Assembly: GCA_023399375.1 (NCBI GenBank)
Contig: JAEWPX010000143.1
Coordinates: 1 to 62,551 of the forward strand
Source of the DNA: Pseudomonadota bacterium
Lineage (GTDB): Bacteria > Desulfobacterota > Desulfovibrionia > Desulfovibrionales > Desulfovibrionaceae
DNA length: 62,551 nt
Reading direction: 5' to 3'
Position 1 is the first letter of the stretch. Each line of letters opens with the position of its first letter. A program made the translations under genes and the position numbers. A model generated the notes under the pieces. That model saw only the letters and a list, made by a program, of their open reading frames with translations, did no database searches and was not told where the DNA came from. Shown here piece by piece: positions 52,359-61,716 of the stretch.

Positions 52359-53987
52359 TTAACCGGCGGAAAGCAGCGTGTGGATCGCCGTGTCGATGGG
52401 GATCTCGATGACGCTCACGCCTTTCCCGTCCAGGGCTTTGGCGAAGCCGTCGCGGATGTCCGCAACCGTCGCGGCGCGCCAGGACTTGGCCCCGTAGCCC
52501 TTGCCGAGGGAGACGATGTCGAGCCCGGGCAGGTCGAGGCCCGGCACGCCCGGCGTGTCTTCCAACATGGCGAAGGATTTGAGGATGCCGTACTCGCCGT
52601 TGCGCAGCACCAGGAAGACCATGTGCAGCCCGTGCTGCACCGCCGTCCACACGGATTGCGGCGCGTACTGGAACGAGCCGTCGCCGATGACGGCGATCAC
52701 GGGCCGGTTCCTGCCCGTGCGCTGCTCGGCCAGGGCCAGGCCCACGGCCGCGGGCATGCCCCAGCCGAGCGCGCCCGAGGCCATCATGTACCAGCTGTCG
52801 GGTTTGGCGATGGTCCCGAGCTTGGTTTGCGCAAGCTCGCCCATGTTGGACGGCGATTCGTTGACGAGCACGTAGTCCTCGGGCGCGCGCTCGGAGAGCA
52901 CGGCGAAGACCTGTTCGGCGGTGAGCGGCTCCTTGGCGCCCTTGAGGATGTCCGCCGCGGGCTCGCGCCTGAAATACGGCTCCCGCGCGGGATTTCCCCC
53001 GCGCGACCGCACCAGGGGCAAAAGCGCCTCCAGGGCGAGCCCGCTGTCGCTTACGAGGCTGTCGCCGGCCACGGCCTTGGCCGCGTCGAAGGCGTCGTCC
53101 GTGATTTGGAGCAGCTTCGCCCCGGCCGGCAGATACTCGCCCGGCACCCAGGGATAATAGCGGAAGACCGGCGCGCCCACGACCACGATCAGGTCATGGC
53201 CGGCCAGGGCCTTGCTCAAGGGGCCGATGGCCGGCGGCAAGGTCCCGGCGTAGAGCGGATGGGTCTGGGGAAAAGGCACGTTTTCCGTAAACGGGCCGAG
53301 CCAGACCGGAACGCGCAGTTTTTCGGCCAGGGCGATGCCCGCGTCCCAGGCTTGGCTGCGGGAGAGGTCGCCGCCGTAGACGAGCACGGGGTTCGCGCTG
53401 GCGTTTACGCGCGCGGCGAAGTCCGCGATGCGCGCCGGGTCCGGGGCGATGCGCGTGGAGACGCCGCGCAGCACGTCCACGGCGTCCATCTCCTGGTCCC
53501 AGTCGTCGAGGGGCAGGGACAGAAACACCGGGCCGGTCGGCTGCTGCATGGCCATGGCGTAGGCGCGCATGAACGCGCCGGGCACGTCCTGGGGACGGGC
53601 CGGCTCGTAGCTCCACTTCACGTAGGGCCGCGGCAGGACCGTGGGCTCGAAATTGGTGAGGAACGGCTCGGCGAGCAGCATCTGCCGGGTCTGCTGGCCG
53701 GCGGTGAGGATGAGCGGCGTCTTGTTGAGATAGGCCGAGAGCATCGCGCCCATGGCGTTGCCGAGCCCCGCGCCGGTGTGCACGTTGACCAGCACCGGCT
53801 TTTTCAGCCCCTGGGCGAGGCCGTCGGCGATGGCCACGACGTTGGTCTCCTGCAGGGCCAGGACATAGGTGAAATCCGGCGGGAAGTCCTTGAGGAAGGT
53901 CTCTTCGGTGGAGCCTGGATTGCCGACGACGGTGGTCAGTCCCAGCCGGCGCAGCAGGTCGAAAGTGACTTCGCGGACGAGCGGCAT
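52359..53987 (-). CDS. Benzoylformate decarboxylase-like ThDP enzyme
   Basis: A 542-residue thiamine-diphosphate enzyme that aligns along its length with Pseudomonas benzoylformate decarboxylase. Ser26 (GNPGS), Glu47 (ALQE) and His70 (NVH) keep the same numbers, and the cofactor motif is GDGSFQYAPQ...NGEYG. The active-site residue equivalent to His281 is replaced: the segment reads VFRYYPWVPG with Tyr278 at that place. Activity or substrate range may thus differ from true benzoylformate decarboxylases. It is divergent from a kinase/regulator pair with 119 bases between them. Confidence 0.82.
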   Translation of the reverse strand: MPLVREVTFDLLRRLGLTTVVGNPGSTEETFLKDFPPDFTYVLALQETNVVAIADGLAQGLKKPVLVNVHTGAGLGNAMGAMLSAYLNKTPLILTAGQQTRQMLLAEPFLTNFEPTVLPRPYVKWSYEPARPQDVPGAFMRAYAMAMQQPTGPVFLSLPLDDWDQEMDAVDVLRGVSTRIAPDPARIADFAARVNASANPVLVYGGDLSRSQAWDAGIALAEKLRVPVWLGPFTENVPFPQTHPLYAGTLPPAIGPLSKALAGHDLIVVVGAPVFRYYPWVPGEYLPAGAKLLQITDDAFDAAKAVAGDSLVSDSGLALEALLPLVRSRGGNPAREPYFRREPAADILKGAKEPLTAEQVFAVLSERAPEDYVLVNESPSNMGELAQTKLGTIAKPDSWYMMASGALGWGMPAAVGLALAEQRTGRNRPVIAVIGDGSFQYAPQSVWTAVQHGLHMVFLVLRNGEYGILKSFAMLEDTPGVPGLDLPGLDIVSLGKGYGAKSWRAATVADIRDGFAKALDGKGVSVIEIPIDTAIHTLLSAG

Positions 53988-54106
53988 ACGGAAACTCCGT
54001 GGTTGGTGTTTGCCGCTTCTCGCCTGGCGCGAAAGCGGCGCGTTCGCCCCGGAACCGGGCTGCCGCCGACCATAGCATAGAAGAAAACGGAGGCAAGCGA
54101 CACGGC

Positions 54107-55636
54107 ATGACAGCCTTCGTCTTTCGCACGGCGGGAAGGAAAGAACGTTTGCCCCCGGCCCCGGCCAAGGGTACGTTCGCCGCCATGGCCGCGCGATTCA
54201 CGACCAGGCTCAACCTGCGCCAGCGCATCGTCGTCATCCTGCTGCTCTACGTCTTCGGCATCGGGGCCATGGCGCTCGTCTCCTACCAGGACTTGTCCAC
54301 CATGGAGGACAAGCTGGAATTCATGCGCCTGGGGCACGTCATCGCCAACACCATCCTCGAAGTGCGGCGCTACGAGAAAAACTACCTGCTCTACGGCCTG
54401 CCCGAGGATCTCGACGAAGACAGGCGCTACCTGGACGAATCCTTCAAGACCCTGGCCGTGCTCACGGCCGAGGCCCGCGACCTGCGCGTCTCGCCGCAGC
54501 TCGACGCCCTGGGCGCGTTGCTCGCGCAGTACCGCCGGGGCCTCGACGCCCTGGCCGCGCCCGGCCCCGGACAGGCCGAGGCCGAAGGCGAGGCGGCGCT
54601 CAAATTGCGCGAAATCGGCAAGGCCCTGACCGAGGCCGCGGACCATGTCGTGGACTTCGAGCGCCAGCGCATCCATGACCTGCTGCGCCTGCTCGCCTGG
54701 CAGCTGCTCGGCGCGGTGGTCGTGGCCATGGCGCTCGGCGTGGCGCTGCCGGTGATGATGTTCCGCAACATCTTCAAGCCGCTCGGGATCATCCGCATGG
54801 CCACCCGCGACATCGCCGCCGGCCGCTACAACCGCATTCCCGTGGTCAACACCAACGACGAGATCGAGCAGGTCATGGAGGCCATCAACCGCATGGTGGC
54901 CGAAATCGAGCGTCGCCAGGACCAGCTCGTGCAGACGCGCAAGCTCTCCTCCATCGGCACGCTGACCGCGGGCGTCGCCCACCAGCTCAACAACCCCCTC
55001 AACAACATCTCCACCTCCTGCCAGATCGCCCAGGAGGAGCTGGAATCGGCCGATCCCGCATTCTTGCGCAAGCTCCTCGGCAACATCGCCCAGGAAACCC
55101 TGCGCGCCCGGGACATCGTCGCGGGGCTGCTCGAATTTTCCCGCGCGCGGGACTTCTCACTGCGCCCGGTGCGGCTCTCCGAACTCGCCGCGCGCACCCT
55201 GCGCCTGGTTTCGAGCCAGGCCGGCTCGGGGGTGCGCCTGCGCGCCGACGTGCCGGACGGCCTCGTGCTCGCCGCCGACGCCTCCCGGCTCCAGGAGGCG
55301 CTGCTCAATCTGCTGTTAAACGCCATCCAGGCCGTGGACGGCGCGGGCGACGTGACCCTCTCCGCCCGCACGGAAAACGGGCAGGCCGTCGTCACCGTGG
55401 CCGACACCGGCCCCGGCATCCCCGAAGCCATCCAGAGCCGCATCTTCGATCCCTTCTACACCACCAAGGAAGAAGGCAAGGGCACGGGACTCGGGCTTTC
55501 CATCGTCTACGGCATCATCGAAAAACACGCCGGCTTCATCGCCGTGGACAGCGCGCCCGGCCGCGGCGCATCCTTCGTCATCCGCCTGCCCCTGGCCGTG
55601 GAGCCGCAGGGCGCGCCCGCCGAGGCCCCGGCATGA
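54107..55636 (+). CDS. Membrane sensor histidine kinase
   Basis: A 509-residue kinase. Two membrane segments (about 40-60 and 205-225) flank a helical periplasmic sensor (MEDKLEFMRLGHVIANTILE); HAMP follows, then H-box His292 (GVAHQLNNPLNNI) and an intact ATPase domain (NLLLNAIQA, DTGPGIP, GTGLGLSIVYGI). The start is uncertain: ATG 54107 has GGAGG 13 bases away, while ATG 54185, 26 codons later, opens right before the first membrane segment. ATGA overlap with the regulator gene shows a single operon. Confidence 0.88.
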   Translation: MTAFVFRTAGRKERLPPAPAKGTFAAMAARFTTRLNLRQRIVVILLLYVFGIGAMALVSYQDLSTMEDKLEFMRLGHVIANTILEVRRYEKNYLLYGLPEDLDEDRRYLDESFKTLAVLTAEARDLRVSPQLDALGALLAQYRRGLDALAAPGPGQAEAEGEAALKLREIGKALTEAADHVVDFERQRIHDLLRLLAWQLLGAVVVAMALGVALPVMMFRNIFKPLGIIRMATRDIAAGRYNRIPVVNTNDEIEQVMEAINRMVAEIERRQDQLVQTRKLSSIGTLTAGVAHQLNNPLNNISTSCQIAQEELESADPAFLRKLLGNIAQETLRARDIVAGLLEFSRARDFSLRPVRLSELAARTLRLVSSQAGSGVRLRADVPDGLVLAADASRLQEALLNLLLNAIQAVDGAGDVTLSARTENGQAVVTVADTGPGIPEAIQSRIFDPFYTTKEEGKGTGLGLSIVYGIIEKHAGFIAVDSAPGRGASFVIRLPLAVEPQGAPAEAPA

Positions 55637-56985
55637 GCCGCGAACGCATCCTGGTCGTGGACGACGAGGAAATCGCCCGCGAAAACCTCGTCCACAGCCT
55701 GACAAAGGCCGGCTACCGCGCCGCGGCCGCCGCCGACGGCCGGCCGGCCCTAGCCGCCCTGGCCGAGGAGCCCTGCGACCTCGTGCTCACGGACCTGCGC
55801 ATGCCGGAGATGGATGGCATGGAGCTGCTCGCCGCCATCAAGCGCCGCTATCCGGAAGTGGAAGTCATCGTCGTCACCGGCCACGCCGCCGTGGACTCGG
55901 CCGTGGCCGCCATGCGCCTGGGCGCATTCACCTACGTGGCCAAGCCCGTGCAGGTTGCGGAAGTGCTGGCGCAGGCGGCCAAGGCCCTGGAAAAATCCGC
56001 CATGCGCCGGGAACTGGCCAGCCTCAAGCGCAAGGTCGATCCCGCCTCGGGACTGTCGCGCCTCATCGGCCAGAGCGCCGCCATGGACGCGTTGCGCGAA
56101 TCCATCGTCCAGGTCGCGCGCCTGGAATGCAACGTGCTCATCACCGGCGAAACCGGAACCGGCAAGGAACTCGTGGCCCGCACCGTCCATGACCTGAGCC
56201 CCCGTTGCGAAGGCCGGTTCATGGCCGTCAACTGCGGCGCGTTCTCCGAAGAACTCATCAGCAACGAACTCTTCGGCCACGAACGCGAGGCCTTCACCGG
56301 CGCGGCCGCGCGACGCAAAGGCCTCATCGAGGCCGCCTCGGGCGGCACGCTCTTTCTCGACGAAATCGGCGAACTGCCGCTGACCATGCAGGTCAAACTG
56401 CTGCGCGTGCTCCAGGAACGCACCTTCCTGCGCGTCGGCGGCACCGAGGAAGCGCCCATGGACGCCCGCGTGCTCTCCGCCACCAACAAGGACCTCAAAA
56501 AGGAAGCCGAAACCGGCGCGTTCCGCCAGGACCTCTTCTACCGCCTCGACGTCGTCACCCTGCACGTGCCACCGCTTTCCCAGCGCCGCGAAGACATCCC
56601 CCAGCTCGCCCGGCACTTCCTGGCCAAACACGCCGGCCAGGCCTGCCGCGAAGTCGCGCTCTCGCCCGAAGTCCTCGACCGCCTGCTCCTCTACGAATAC
56701 CCCGGCAACGTCCGCGAACTGGAAAACATCATCCAGAAAGCCCTCGCCATGTGCGACGGGGACGTCATTCGGCCCGAACACCTGCTCGCCGACCTCCGCG
56801 ATGAACGCGTGCGCCCCACCCGTAGCGCCTCGCGGCAGGAATGGCCCTCCCTCGAAGAACACGAAAAAAGCTACATCCGCGACGTGCTCGAAGCAGTCGA
56901 AGGCAACAAATCCAGGGCCGCCCGCGTGCTGGCCATCGACCGCGTGTCGCTGTGGCGCAAATTGAAGCGGTACGGGTTGGAGTAG
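55633..56985 (+). CDS. NtrC-type sigma-54 response regulator
   Basis: A 450-residue activator with a receiver (phospho-Asp54), an AAA+ sigma-54 interaction domain (Walker A GETGTGKE near 171-178) and a C-terminal Fis-type helix-turn-helix (EGNKSRAARVLAIDRVSLWRKLKRYGLE). The sigma-54 contact loop reads EAFTGA (219-224) instead of GAFTGA. It overlaps its kinase gene by 4 bases. Its targets are unknown; the divergent decarboxylase is a candidate. Confidence 0.93.
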   Translation: MSRERILVVDDEEIARENLVHSLTKAGYRAAAAADGRPALAALAEEPCDLVLTDLRMPEMDGMELLAAIKRRYPEVEVIVVTGHAAVDSAVAAMRLGAFTYVAKPVQVAEVLAQAAKALEKSAMRRELASLKRKVDPASGLSRLIGQSAAMDALRESIVQVARLECNVLITGETGTGKELVARTVHDLSPRCEGRFMAVNCGAFSEELISNELFGHEREAFTGAAARRKGLIEAASGGTLFLDEIGELPLTMQVKLLRVLQERTFLRVGGTEEAPMDARVLSATNKDLKKEAETGAFRQDLFYRLDVVTLHVPPLSQRREDIPQLARHFLAKHAGQACREVALSPEVLDRLLLYEYPGNVRELENIIQKALAMCDGDVIRPEHLLADLRDERVRPTRSASRQEWPSLEEHEKSYIRDVLEAVEGNKSRAARVLAIDRVSLWRKLKRYGLE

Positions 56986-57005
56986 GTGTAGAGGTGGAAA
57001 GGCGT

Positions 57006-57074
57006 AAGATGCCTCCGGCGGCCGGGGGGGATCATCCCCCCCGGACCCCCAGGGCGGGGGCGTGGGTAAGCGGG
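57006..57074 (+). repeat. Dispersed palindromic repeat, left arm
   Basis: Starts AAGATGCCTCCGGCGGCC, has a GGGGGG-ATCATC-CCCCCC palindromic core, and ends GGGTAAGCGGG. The same order occurs inverted at 57397-57466. Confidence 0.75.
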
Positions 57075-57105
57075 TGGAGTCGTGGTCGTTCGCGGGTGTG
57101 CGTCG

Positions 57106-57174
57106 GCGATGCCGGAATTCGGCCGGCGATGCCGTCGCTGCGCTCCAGGCTCGCCGCCCGGATTCCGGCATCGC
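57106..57174. repeat. Hairpin inside the inverted-repeat cassette
   Basis: A perfect 13-bp stem (GCGATGCCGGAAT and complement) with a 43-base loop. A small TCGCCC/GGGCGA hairpin follows at 57182-57198. Confidence 0.7.
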
Positions 57175-57290
57175 AGGCCCGTCGCCCCTTTAGGGCGAGT
57201 TTGAAGGAATTTTACGTGGGAAGCCTCTTTGAAAGGCAAAAGACCTTAAAGGAATTTTCTTACAATGCGGCGCTTCGCCGCTGGCACCCG

Positions 57291-57360
57291 TGGTCTCGGA
57301 AATGGGGCGGCCGTGCTGGCCGGCTTTGCGGCCTGCGGGGCCGCCCCATATCCGAGACCA
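57291..57360. repeat. Large hairpin inside the inverted-repeat cassette
   Basis: A 22-bp stem with one mismatch (arms 57291-57312 and 57339-57360; TGGTCTCGGA at the base, ATGGGGCGGCC above) and a loop that itself can pair. Its size is unusual for a terminator. Confidence 0.75.
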
Positions 57361-57396
57361 CATGGTCCACCGCCCCGCCCACCGACCGTCTCCCCC

Positions 57397-57466
57397 CCCG
57401 CTTACCCATCCCCCGTCGGGGAGGTCCAGGAGGGGGTCATCCCCTCCTGGCCGCCGGAGGCATCTT
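57397..57466 (-). repeat. Dispersed palindromic repeat, right arm
   Basis: Inverted counterpart of 57006-57074, ending on the plus strand with GGCCGCCGGAGGCATCTT. It lies 39 bases downstream of dinB. Confidence 0.75.
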
Positions 57467-57505
57467 CGCCTTTTCTCCCTCTCCTTTCCTTCCGCCTTCC
57501 TCCCC

Positions 57506-58684
57506 TCATCCTTCCTCCTTCTTCCGCTTAAAATTGAACAACCGGCCGCGCACGATGGCTTCGCGGCCGAACTTGTCGCGGATGGTGTCCAGGGCGGCGT
57601 TGATTTTGCCGTCGCGAATGTTTTGGGTTTGGGTGGCGGATTCGAACAGGCCAAGTTGTCGTTCCTGGCGGCCGAAGTTGGAGACGCCGACGCCGATGAG
57701 GCGCACGGAGTTTGGCAGAGGTTCGGCATCGAGGAGGGTTCTGGCGGCGTTGAAGATGGCGGTGTCGCTGTCGGTGGGTTCGGGGAGGGTGCGGCTGCGG
57801 GTGATTTGGCGGAAATCGTTGAATTTGAGTTTGAGGGTGATGGTACGGCCGCGGAGGTTCTCCTGGCGCAGTTCGCGGCCGATGCGTTCGGCCTGGCGCA
57901 GAAGCCAGGCGGCGAGGCGGTTGCGGTCGGCGGTATCGGTGTCGAAGGTGTTTTCGGCGGAGACGGATTTGGCTTCCCGGCTGGAGCTGACGACGTCGCT
58001 GCCCTGGCCATTGGCGCGGGCGTAGAGGTCGAGGCCCCATTTGCCGCAGTGTCGTTTCCAGAAGTCGGGCGGGTAGTTGAGGACGTCGCGCACGAGGCGC
58101 ACGCCGAGGCGCGCGAGGGTATCCTGGGCGCGGTTGCCGACGCCGGGGATTTTGCCCACGGGCAGATCGGCGAGGAACGCGGCGACCTGATCGGGCGCAA
58201 CCACCGTGAGGCCGTCGGGCTTGTCGTAGTCCGAGGCGATTTTGGCGATGAATTTGACCGGCGCGATGCCGACGGAGCAGGCGAGGCCGGTTTCCTCGCG
58301 GATCATGGCCTTGACGGCGCGGCCCAGGGTTTCGGGCGGGCCGAAGAGGGTTTCGGTGCCGGTGACGTCCACATAGGCCTCGTCGATGGAGGCGGGTTCG
58401 ACGAGCGGGGAGACGCGTTCGAGAGCAGCCATGACGATGCGGGAGACCTCGCCGTAGCGACGGCGGTTTCCGGGCAGGAAGACGCCGTGGGGGCAACGGC
58501 GTTTGGCTTCGACAACGGGCATGGCCGAGCGCACGCCGAAAACACGGGCCTCGTAGGAGGCGGCGGAGACCACGCCGCGGGGGTGGTTGCCGATGATGAC
58601 GGGTTTTCCGGCCAGCGTCGGGTCGTCGTGTTGCTCGACGGAGGCAAAAAACGCGTCCATGTCGAGATGGAGGATGGTCGCCAT
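57506..58684 (-). CDS. dinB: DNA polymerase IV (Y family)
   Basis: A 392-residue translesion polymerase. Catalytic acidic residues are Asp8 (HLDMDAFFASVE), Asp101 and Glu102 (SIDEAY). The steric gate and finger region (YEARVFGVRSAMP), the helix-hairpin-helix (GKIPGVGNRAQDTLARLG) and the little-finger domain (about 250-350) are all present. It ends with basic RKKEEG rather than a clear beta-clamp peptide, though the QLGLFES stretch at about 356-362 fits a clamp-binding motif. ATG 58684 opens directly on the fold. Confidence 0.94.
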   Translation of the reverse strand: MATILHLDMDAFFASVEQHDDPTLAGKPVIIGNHPRGVVSAASYEARVFGVRSAMPVVEAKRRCPHGVFLPGNRRRYGEVSRIVMAALERVSPLVEPASIDEAYVDVTGTETLFGPPETLGRAVKAMIREETGLACSVGIAPVKFIAKIASDYDKPDGLTVVAPDQVAAFLADLPVGKIPGVGNRAQDTLARLGVRLVRDVLNYPPDFWKRHCGKWGLDLYARANGQGSDVVSSSREAKSVSAENTFDTDTADRNRLAAWLLRQAERIGRELRQENLRGRTITLKLKFNDFRQITRSRTLPEPTDSDTAIFNAARTLLDAEPLPNSVRLIGVGVSNFGRQERQLGLFESATQTQNIRDGKINAALDTIRDKFGREAIVRGRLFNFKRKKEEG

Positions 58685-58818
58685 GACCGAGCATGCGTTG
58701 AATCGGGGCCGAAGGCAAGGCACCCGCGCGGCAACGGCGGCCAGGGACGCCGCCTTTGCCGGCATCCTCACGAGCTACGATGTCCTGCCGGTTTCGGGGA
58801 ACATCCTGACGCCACAGC

Positions 58819-58847
58819 CTCGCGGCCGCGCCGGGCACGGCCGCGAG
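58819..58847 (-). terminator. Hairpin downstream of the small gene
   Basis: A perfect 10-bp stem (CTCGCGGCCG and complement) with a 9-base loop, 14 bases beyond the stop at 58861. On the minus strand the T-run lies before rather than after it, so termination is uncertain. Confidence 0.4.
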
Positions 58848-58860
58848 ACTGTAAAAACGG

Positions 58861-59064
58861 CTACGCCTTGACGTTCACATTGCCGCCGAGGCCTTTGGCC
58901 GCGGACAGCACTTTCGTCTGGAAATCGAAATCCTGGTCCACCTTGCCAGTGGTCTGGTCGGTGTTGAGGCGGGTCAGCGTGTCCGTGACCACCTGCGCGC
59001 CGAGTTTCTGTTGGGCGAAAGCCCCTTTGAGCGTGCCGCTTCCGGTTCCGTCTATGGCGTCCAT
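58861..59064 (-). CDS. Small hypothetical protein
   Basis: A 67-residue protein, MDAIDGTGSGTLKGAF at its start and GLGGNVNVKA at its end. It is soluble, with a central helix (AQQKLGAQVVTDTLTRL) and no Cys. The pattern recalls the tiny YjfB-like motility-associated proteins but is not close enough to name. GGAGG (AAGGAGGCCAACC) precedes the ATG, which supports expression. It is divergent from glgP. Confidence 0.6.
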   Translation of the reverse strand: MDAIDGTGSGTLKGAFAQQKLGAQVVTDTLTRLNTDQTTGKVDQDFDFQTKVLSAAKGLGGNVNVKA

Positions 59065-59214
59065 GGTTGGCCTCCTTGGATAAAATGTCGCCTTCTCGTC
59101 ACCTATCGGCCGCGAGGGAGGACTCCTTTAGGCTCTCCCGTTGGACAACGCCGTCTCCCTTTTGCTATGAGGCAGCATACCCTTGCCCCGACTGCCCTTG
59201 AGGAGGTCTCCCCC

Positions 59215-61680
59215 ATGCCCGTTGCGCACTGCCCGCTCGAAACCCTCGACGCCGATTCCCTTTCCTGCTCCATCCGCAACCATATCACGCATTCCCTGGG
59301 CAAGCCCTGCGCCGAAGCCGGCAACCGCGACGTGGCCATGGCCCTGTCCCGAACATTGCGCGACCGCCTCGTGGACAGGATGCTCGAAACACGGCAGCGC
59401 TACCGCGACGCCCGTGCCAAGCGCATGTATTACCTTTCCATCGAATATTTGCTGGGCCGCTGCCTGGGCAACAACATCGACAACATGCGCATCGAGGACA
59501 CGTGCAGCGAACTGCTGCGGCAATGGGGCTTCGAACTGGAGGAAATCCGGGAGTTCGAACGCGATCCGGCGCTCGGCAACGGCGGCCTCGGTCGCCTCGC
59601 CGCCTGCTTCCTCGACTCCCTGGCCACACTGGACCTGCCCGGCTGCGGCTACGGCATCCACTACGAATACGGCCTGTTCAAGCAGGCCATCGAAAACGAC
59701 CGCCAGGTCGAGCGGCCCGACTACTGGATGGCCGAAGGCATGCCCCTGCAGATCGAACGCCGCGATCAGGCCGTCATCGTGCCCATCTACGGCCGCATCG
59801 AAGACCACCAGGGCCCCGACGGCGGCTACCTCCCCCTCTGGGTGGACTGGCAGGACCTGATCGGTGTTCCCTACGACATCCCCATCGTGGGCTACGGCGA
59901 CAACACCGTCAATTACCTGCGCCTGTTCGCCGCCCGCTCCACCGACAACTTCGACATGAAAATCTTCGACGAGGGCGACTACATCAAGGCCATCCACCAG
60001 AAGGTCTATTCGGAACTGGTGTCCAAGGTCCTCTACCCGAGCGAGTCCATCGCCTTCGGCCGCGAACTGCGCCTGATCCAGGAATACTTTCTCGTTTTCT
60101 GCGCGCTGCGCGACATCACCCGGCGCTTCCTCAAACAGAATCGCAACATCGAGGAACTGCCCGAATTCACGGCCATCCAGCTCAACGACACCCACCCGGC
60201 CCTGGCCGTGGTCGAACTCATGCGCATCCTCGTGGACGAACGCCGCGTGCCCTGGGACCGGGCCTGGAACATCACCACGCGCACCCTGGCCTTCACCAAC
60301 CACACGCTCATGCCCGAATCCCTGGAAATGTGGCCCGTGGAACTGCTGGGCAAGGTCCTGCCGCGCCACCTCCAGCTCATCTACGAAATCAACCGGCGTT
60401 TCCTCGACCACATCCGCACGACAAGCAACCCCGGAGACGCCGCCCTGCGCCGCCTGTCGCTGATCGATGAAGGAAACGGCAAACAGGTGCGCATGGCCAA
60501 CCTCGCCGTGGTCGGCTCCCATTCCGTCAACGGCGTCTCGCGACTGCACTCCGAACTGGTCAAGAAAGTGCTCTTCCCGGATTACGCCGCCCTGTGGCCT
60601 GGCAAGTTCAACAACAAAACCAACGGAATCACCCCGCGCCGCTGGCTGCACAAGGCCAACCCGGGCCTGTCCGCGCTCATCACCGAGGCCATCGGCGACG
60701 CCTGGGTCAAGGACCTCGACCGGATCGAGGAACTCGTCCCCCTGGCCGAAGACGCCGCGTTCCGCCAGAAATTCATGGCCGTCAAACGCGCCAACAAGGA
60801 ATACCTGACCGGTTTCGTCACCCGGGCCTCGGGCATCGTCCTCTCCCCGGACGCCGTCTTCGACATCCAGGCCAAGCGCATCCACGAATACAAGCGCCAG
60901 CTCCTCAACGTCATGCACATCATCCACGACTACCTGCGCCTGACCGAGGACGGCTATATCCCGGCCGTGCCGCGCGTGTATCTCTTTGCCGGCAAGGCCG
61001 CGCCCGGCTATTTCGAAGCCAAGGAAATCATCCACCTCATCTGCTGCCTCGCCCGCGTCATCAACGGCGACAAACGCGTGGGCGACCACATCAAGGTCGT
61101 CTTCGCCCCCGATTACCGGGTCTCCCTGGCCGAAAAGCTCATTCCCGCCGCCGACGTCAGCGAGCAGATCTCCACCGCCGGCACCGAAGCCTCCGGCACC
61201 GGCAACATGAAGTTCTCCTTAAATGGCGCGCTCACCATCGGCACCCTCGACGGCGCGAACATCGAGATCCGCGAATGCGTGGGCGACGAAAACTTCTACC
61301 TCTTCGGCCTGTCCACGCCCGAAGTGGAACGCGCACTCGGCGACGGCAGCTACGACCCCTGGGAATACTACAGCAAGCACCCGGAAATCCGCCGCGTCCT
61401 CGACGCCATCTCGGCCGGCCGCTTCAGCCCGGAAGCCGCCTCCAGCTTCCACTGGATCTTCGAAAAACTCCTCGCCCGCAACGAACGCTACATGCACCTC
61501 GCCGACTTCATGTCCTACATCGAGACCCACGAACGCCTGGGCATGGACTACGCCCGCCCGGACGTCTGGGCGCGCAAAGCCATCCTCAATACCGCCCGCA
61601 TGGGCTACTTCTCCTCCGACCGCACCGTTCGCGAATACGCGCACGATATCTGGGGCATCAAACCCGTGCCGCCGAAATGA
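59215..61680 (+). CDS. glgP: Glycogen/maltodextrin phosphorylase
   Basis: An 821-residue PLP enzyme that releases glucose-1-phosphate from glycogen or dextrins. The PLP lysine is about Lys666 in EASGTGNMKFSLNGALTIGT. Other conserved parts are YYLSIEYLLGRCLGNN, GNGGLGRLAACFLDSLATL and NDTHPALAVVELMRIL. GAGGAGG upstream of ATG 59215 is chosen over an earlier in-frame start. Length is normal. No other glycogen genes are in the window. A dispersed repeat follows the stop. Confidence 0.95.
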   Translation: MPVAHCPLETLDADSLSCSIRNHITHSLGKPCAEAGNRDVAMALSRTLRDRLVDRMLETRQRYRDARAKRMYYLSIEYLLGRCLGNNIDNMRIEDTCSELLRQWGFELEEIREFERDPALGNGGLGRLAACFLDSLATLDLPGCGYGIHYEYGLFKQAIENDRQVERPDYWMAEGMPLQIERRDQAVIVPIYGRIEDHQGPDGGYLPLWVDWQDLIGVPYDIPIVGYGDNTVNYLRLFAARSTDNFDMKIFDEGDYIKAIHQKVYSELVSKVLYPSESIAFGRELRLIQEYFLVFCALRDITRRFLKQNRNIEELPEFTAIQLNDTHPALAVVELMRILVDERRVPWDRAWNITTRTLAFTNHTLMPESLEMWPVELLGKVLPRHLQLIYEINRRFLDHIRTTSNPGDAALRRLSLIDEGNGKQVRMANLAVVGSHSVNGVSRLHSELVKKVLFPDYAALWPGKFNNKTNGITPRRWLHKANPGLSALITEAIGDAWVKDLDRIEELVPLAEDAAFRQKFMAVKRANKEYLTGFVTRASGIVLSPDAVFDIQAKRIHEYKRQLLNVMHIIHDYLRLTEDGYIPAVPRVYLFAGKAAPGYFEAKEIIHLICCLARVINGDKRVGDHIKVVFAPDYRVSLAEKLIPAADVSEQISTAGTEASGTGNMKFSLNGALTIGTLDGANIEIRECVGDENFYLFGLSTPEVERALGDGSYDPWEYYSKHPEIRRVLDAISAGRFSPEAASSFHWIFEKLLARNERYMHLADFMSYIETHERLGMDYARPDVWARKAILNTARMGYFSSDRTVREYAHDIWGIKPVPPK

Positions 61681-61716
61681 GAAAGTGAGGAAGGAGCGGG
61701 GGAAAGGCGAAGCGTA

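Noticed and set aside
57265..57531. Short reading frames across the hairpin cassette before dinB
   Set aside because: They are Pro/Arg-rich translations of palindromic DNA with no ribosome site.
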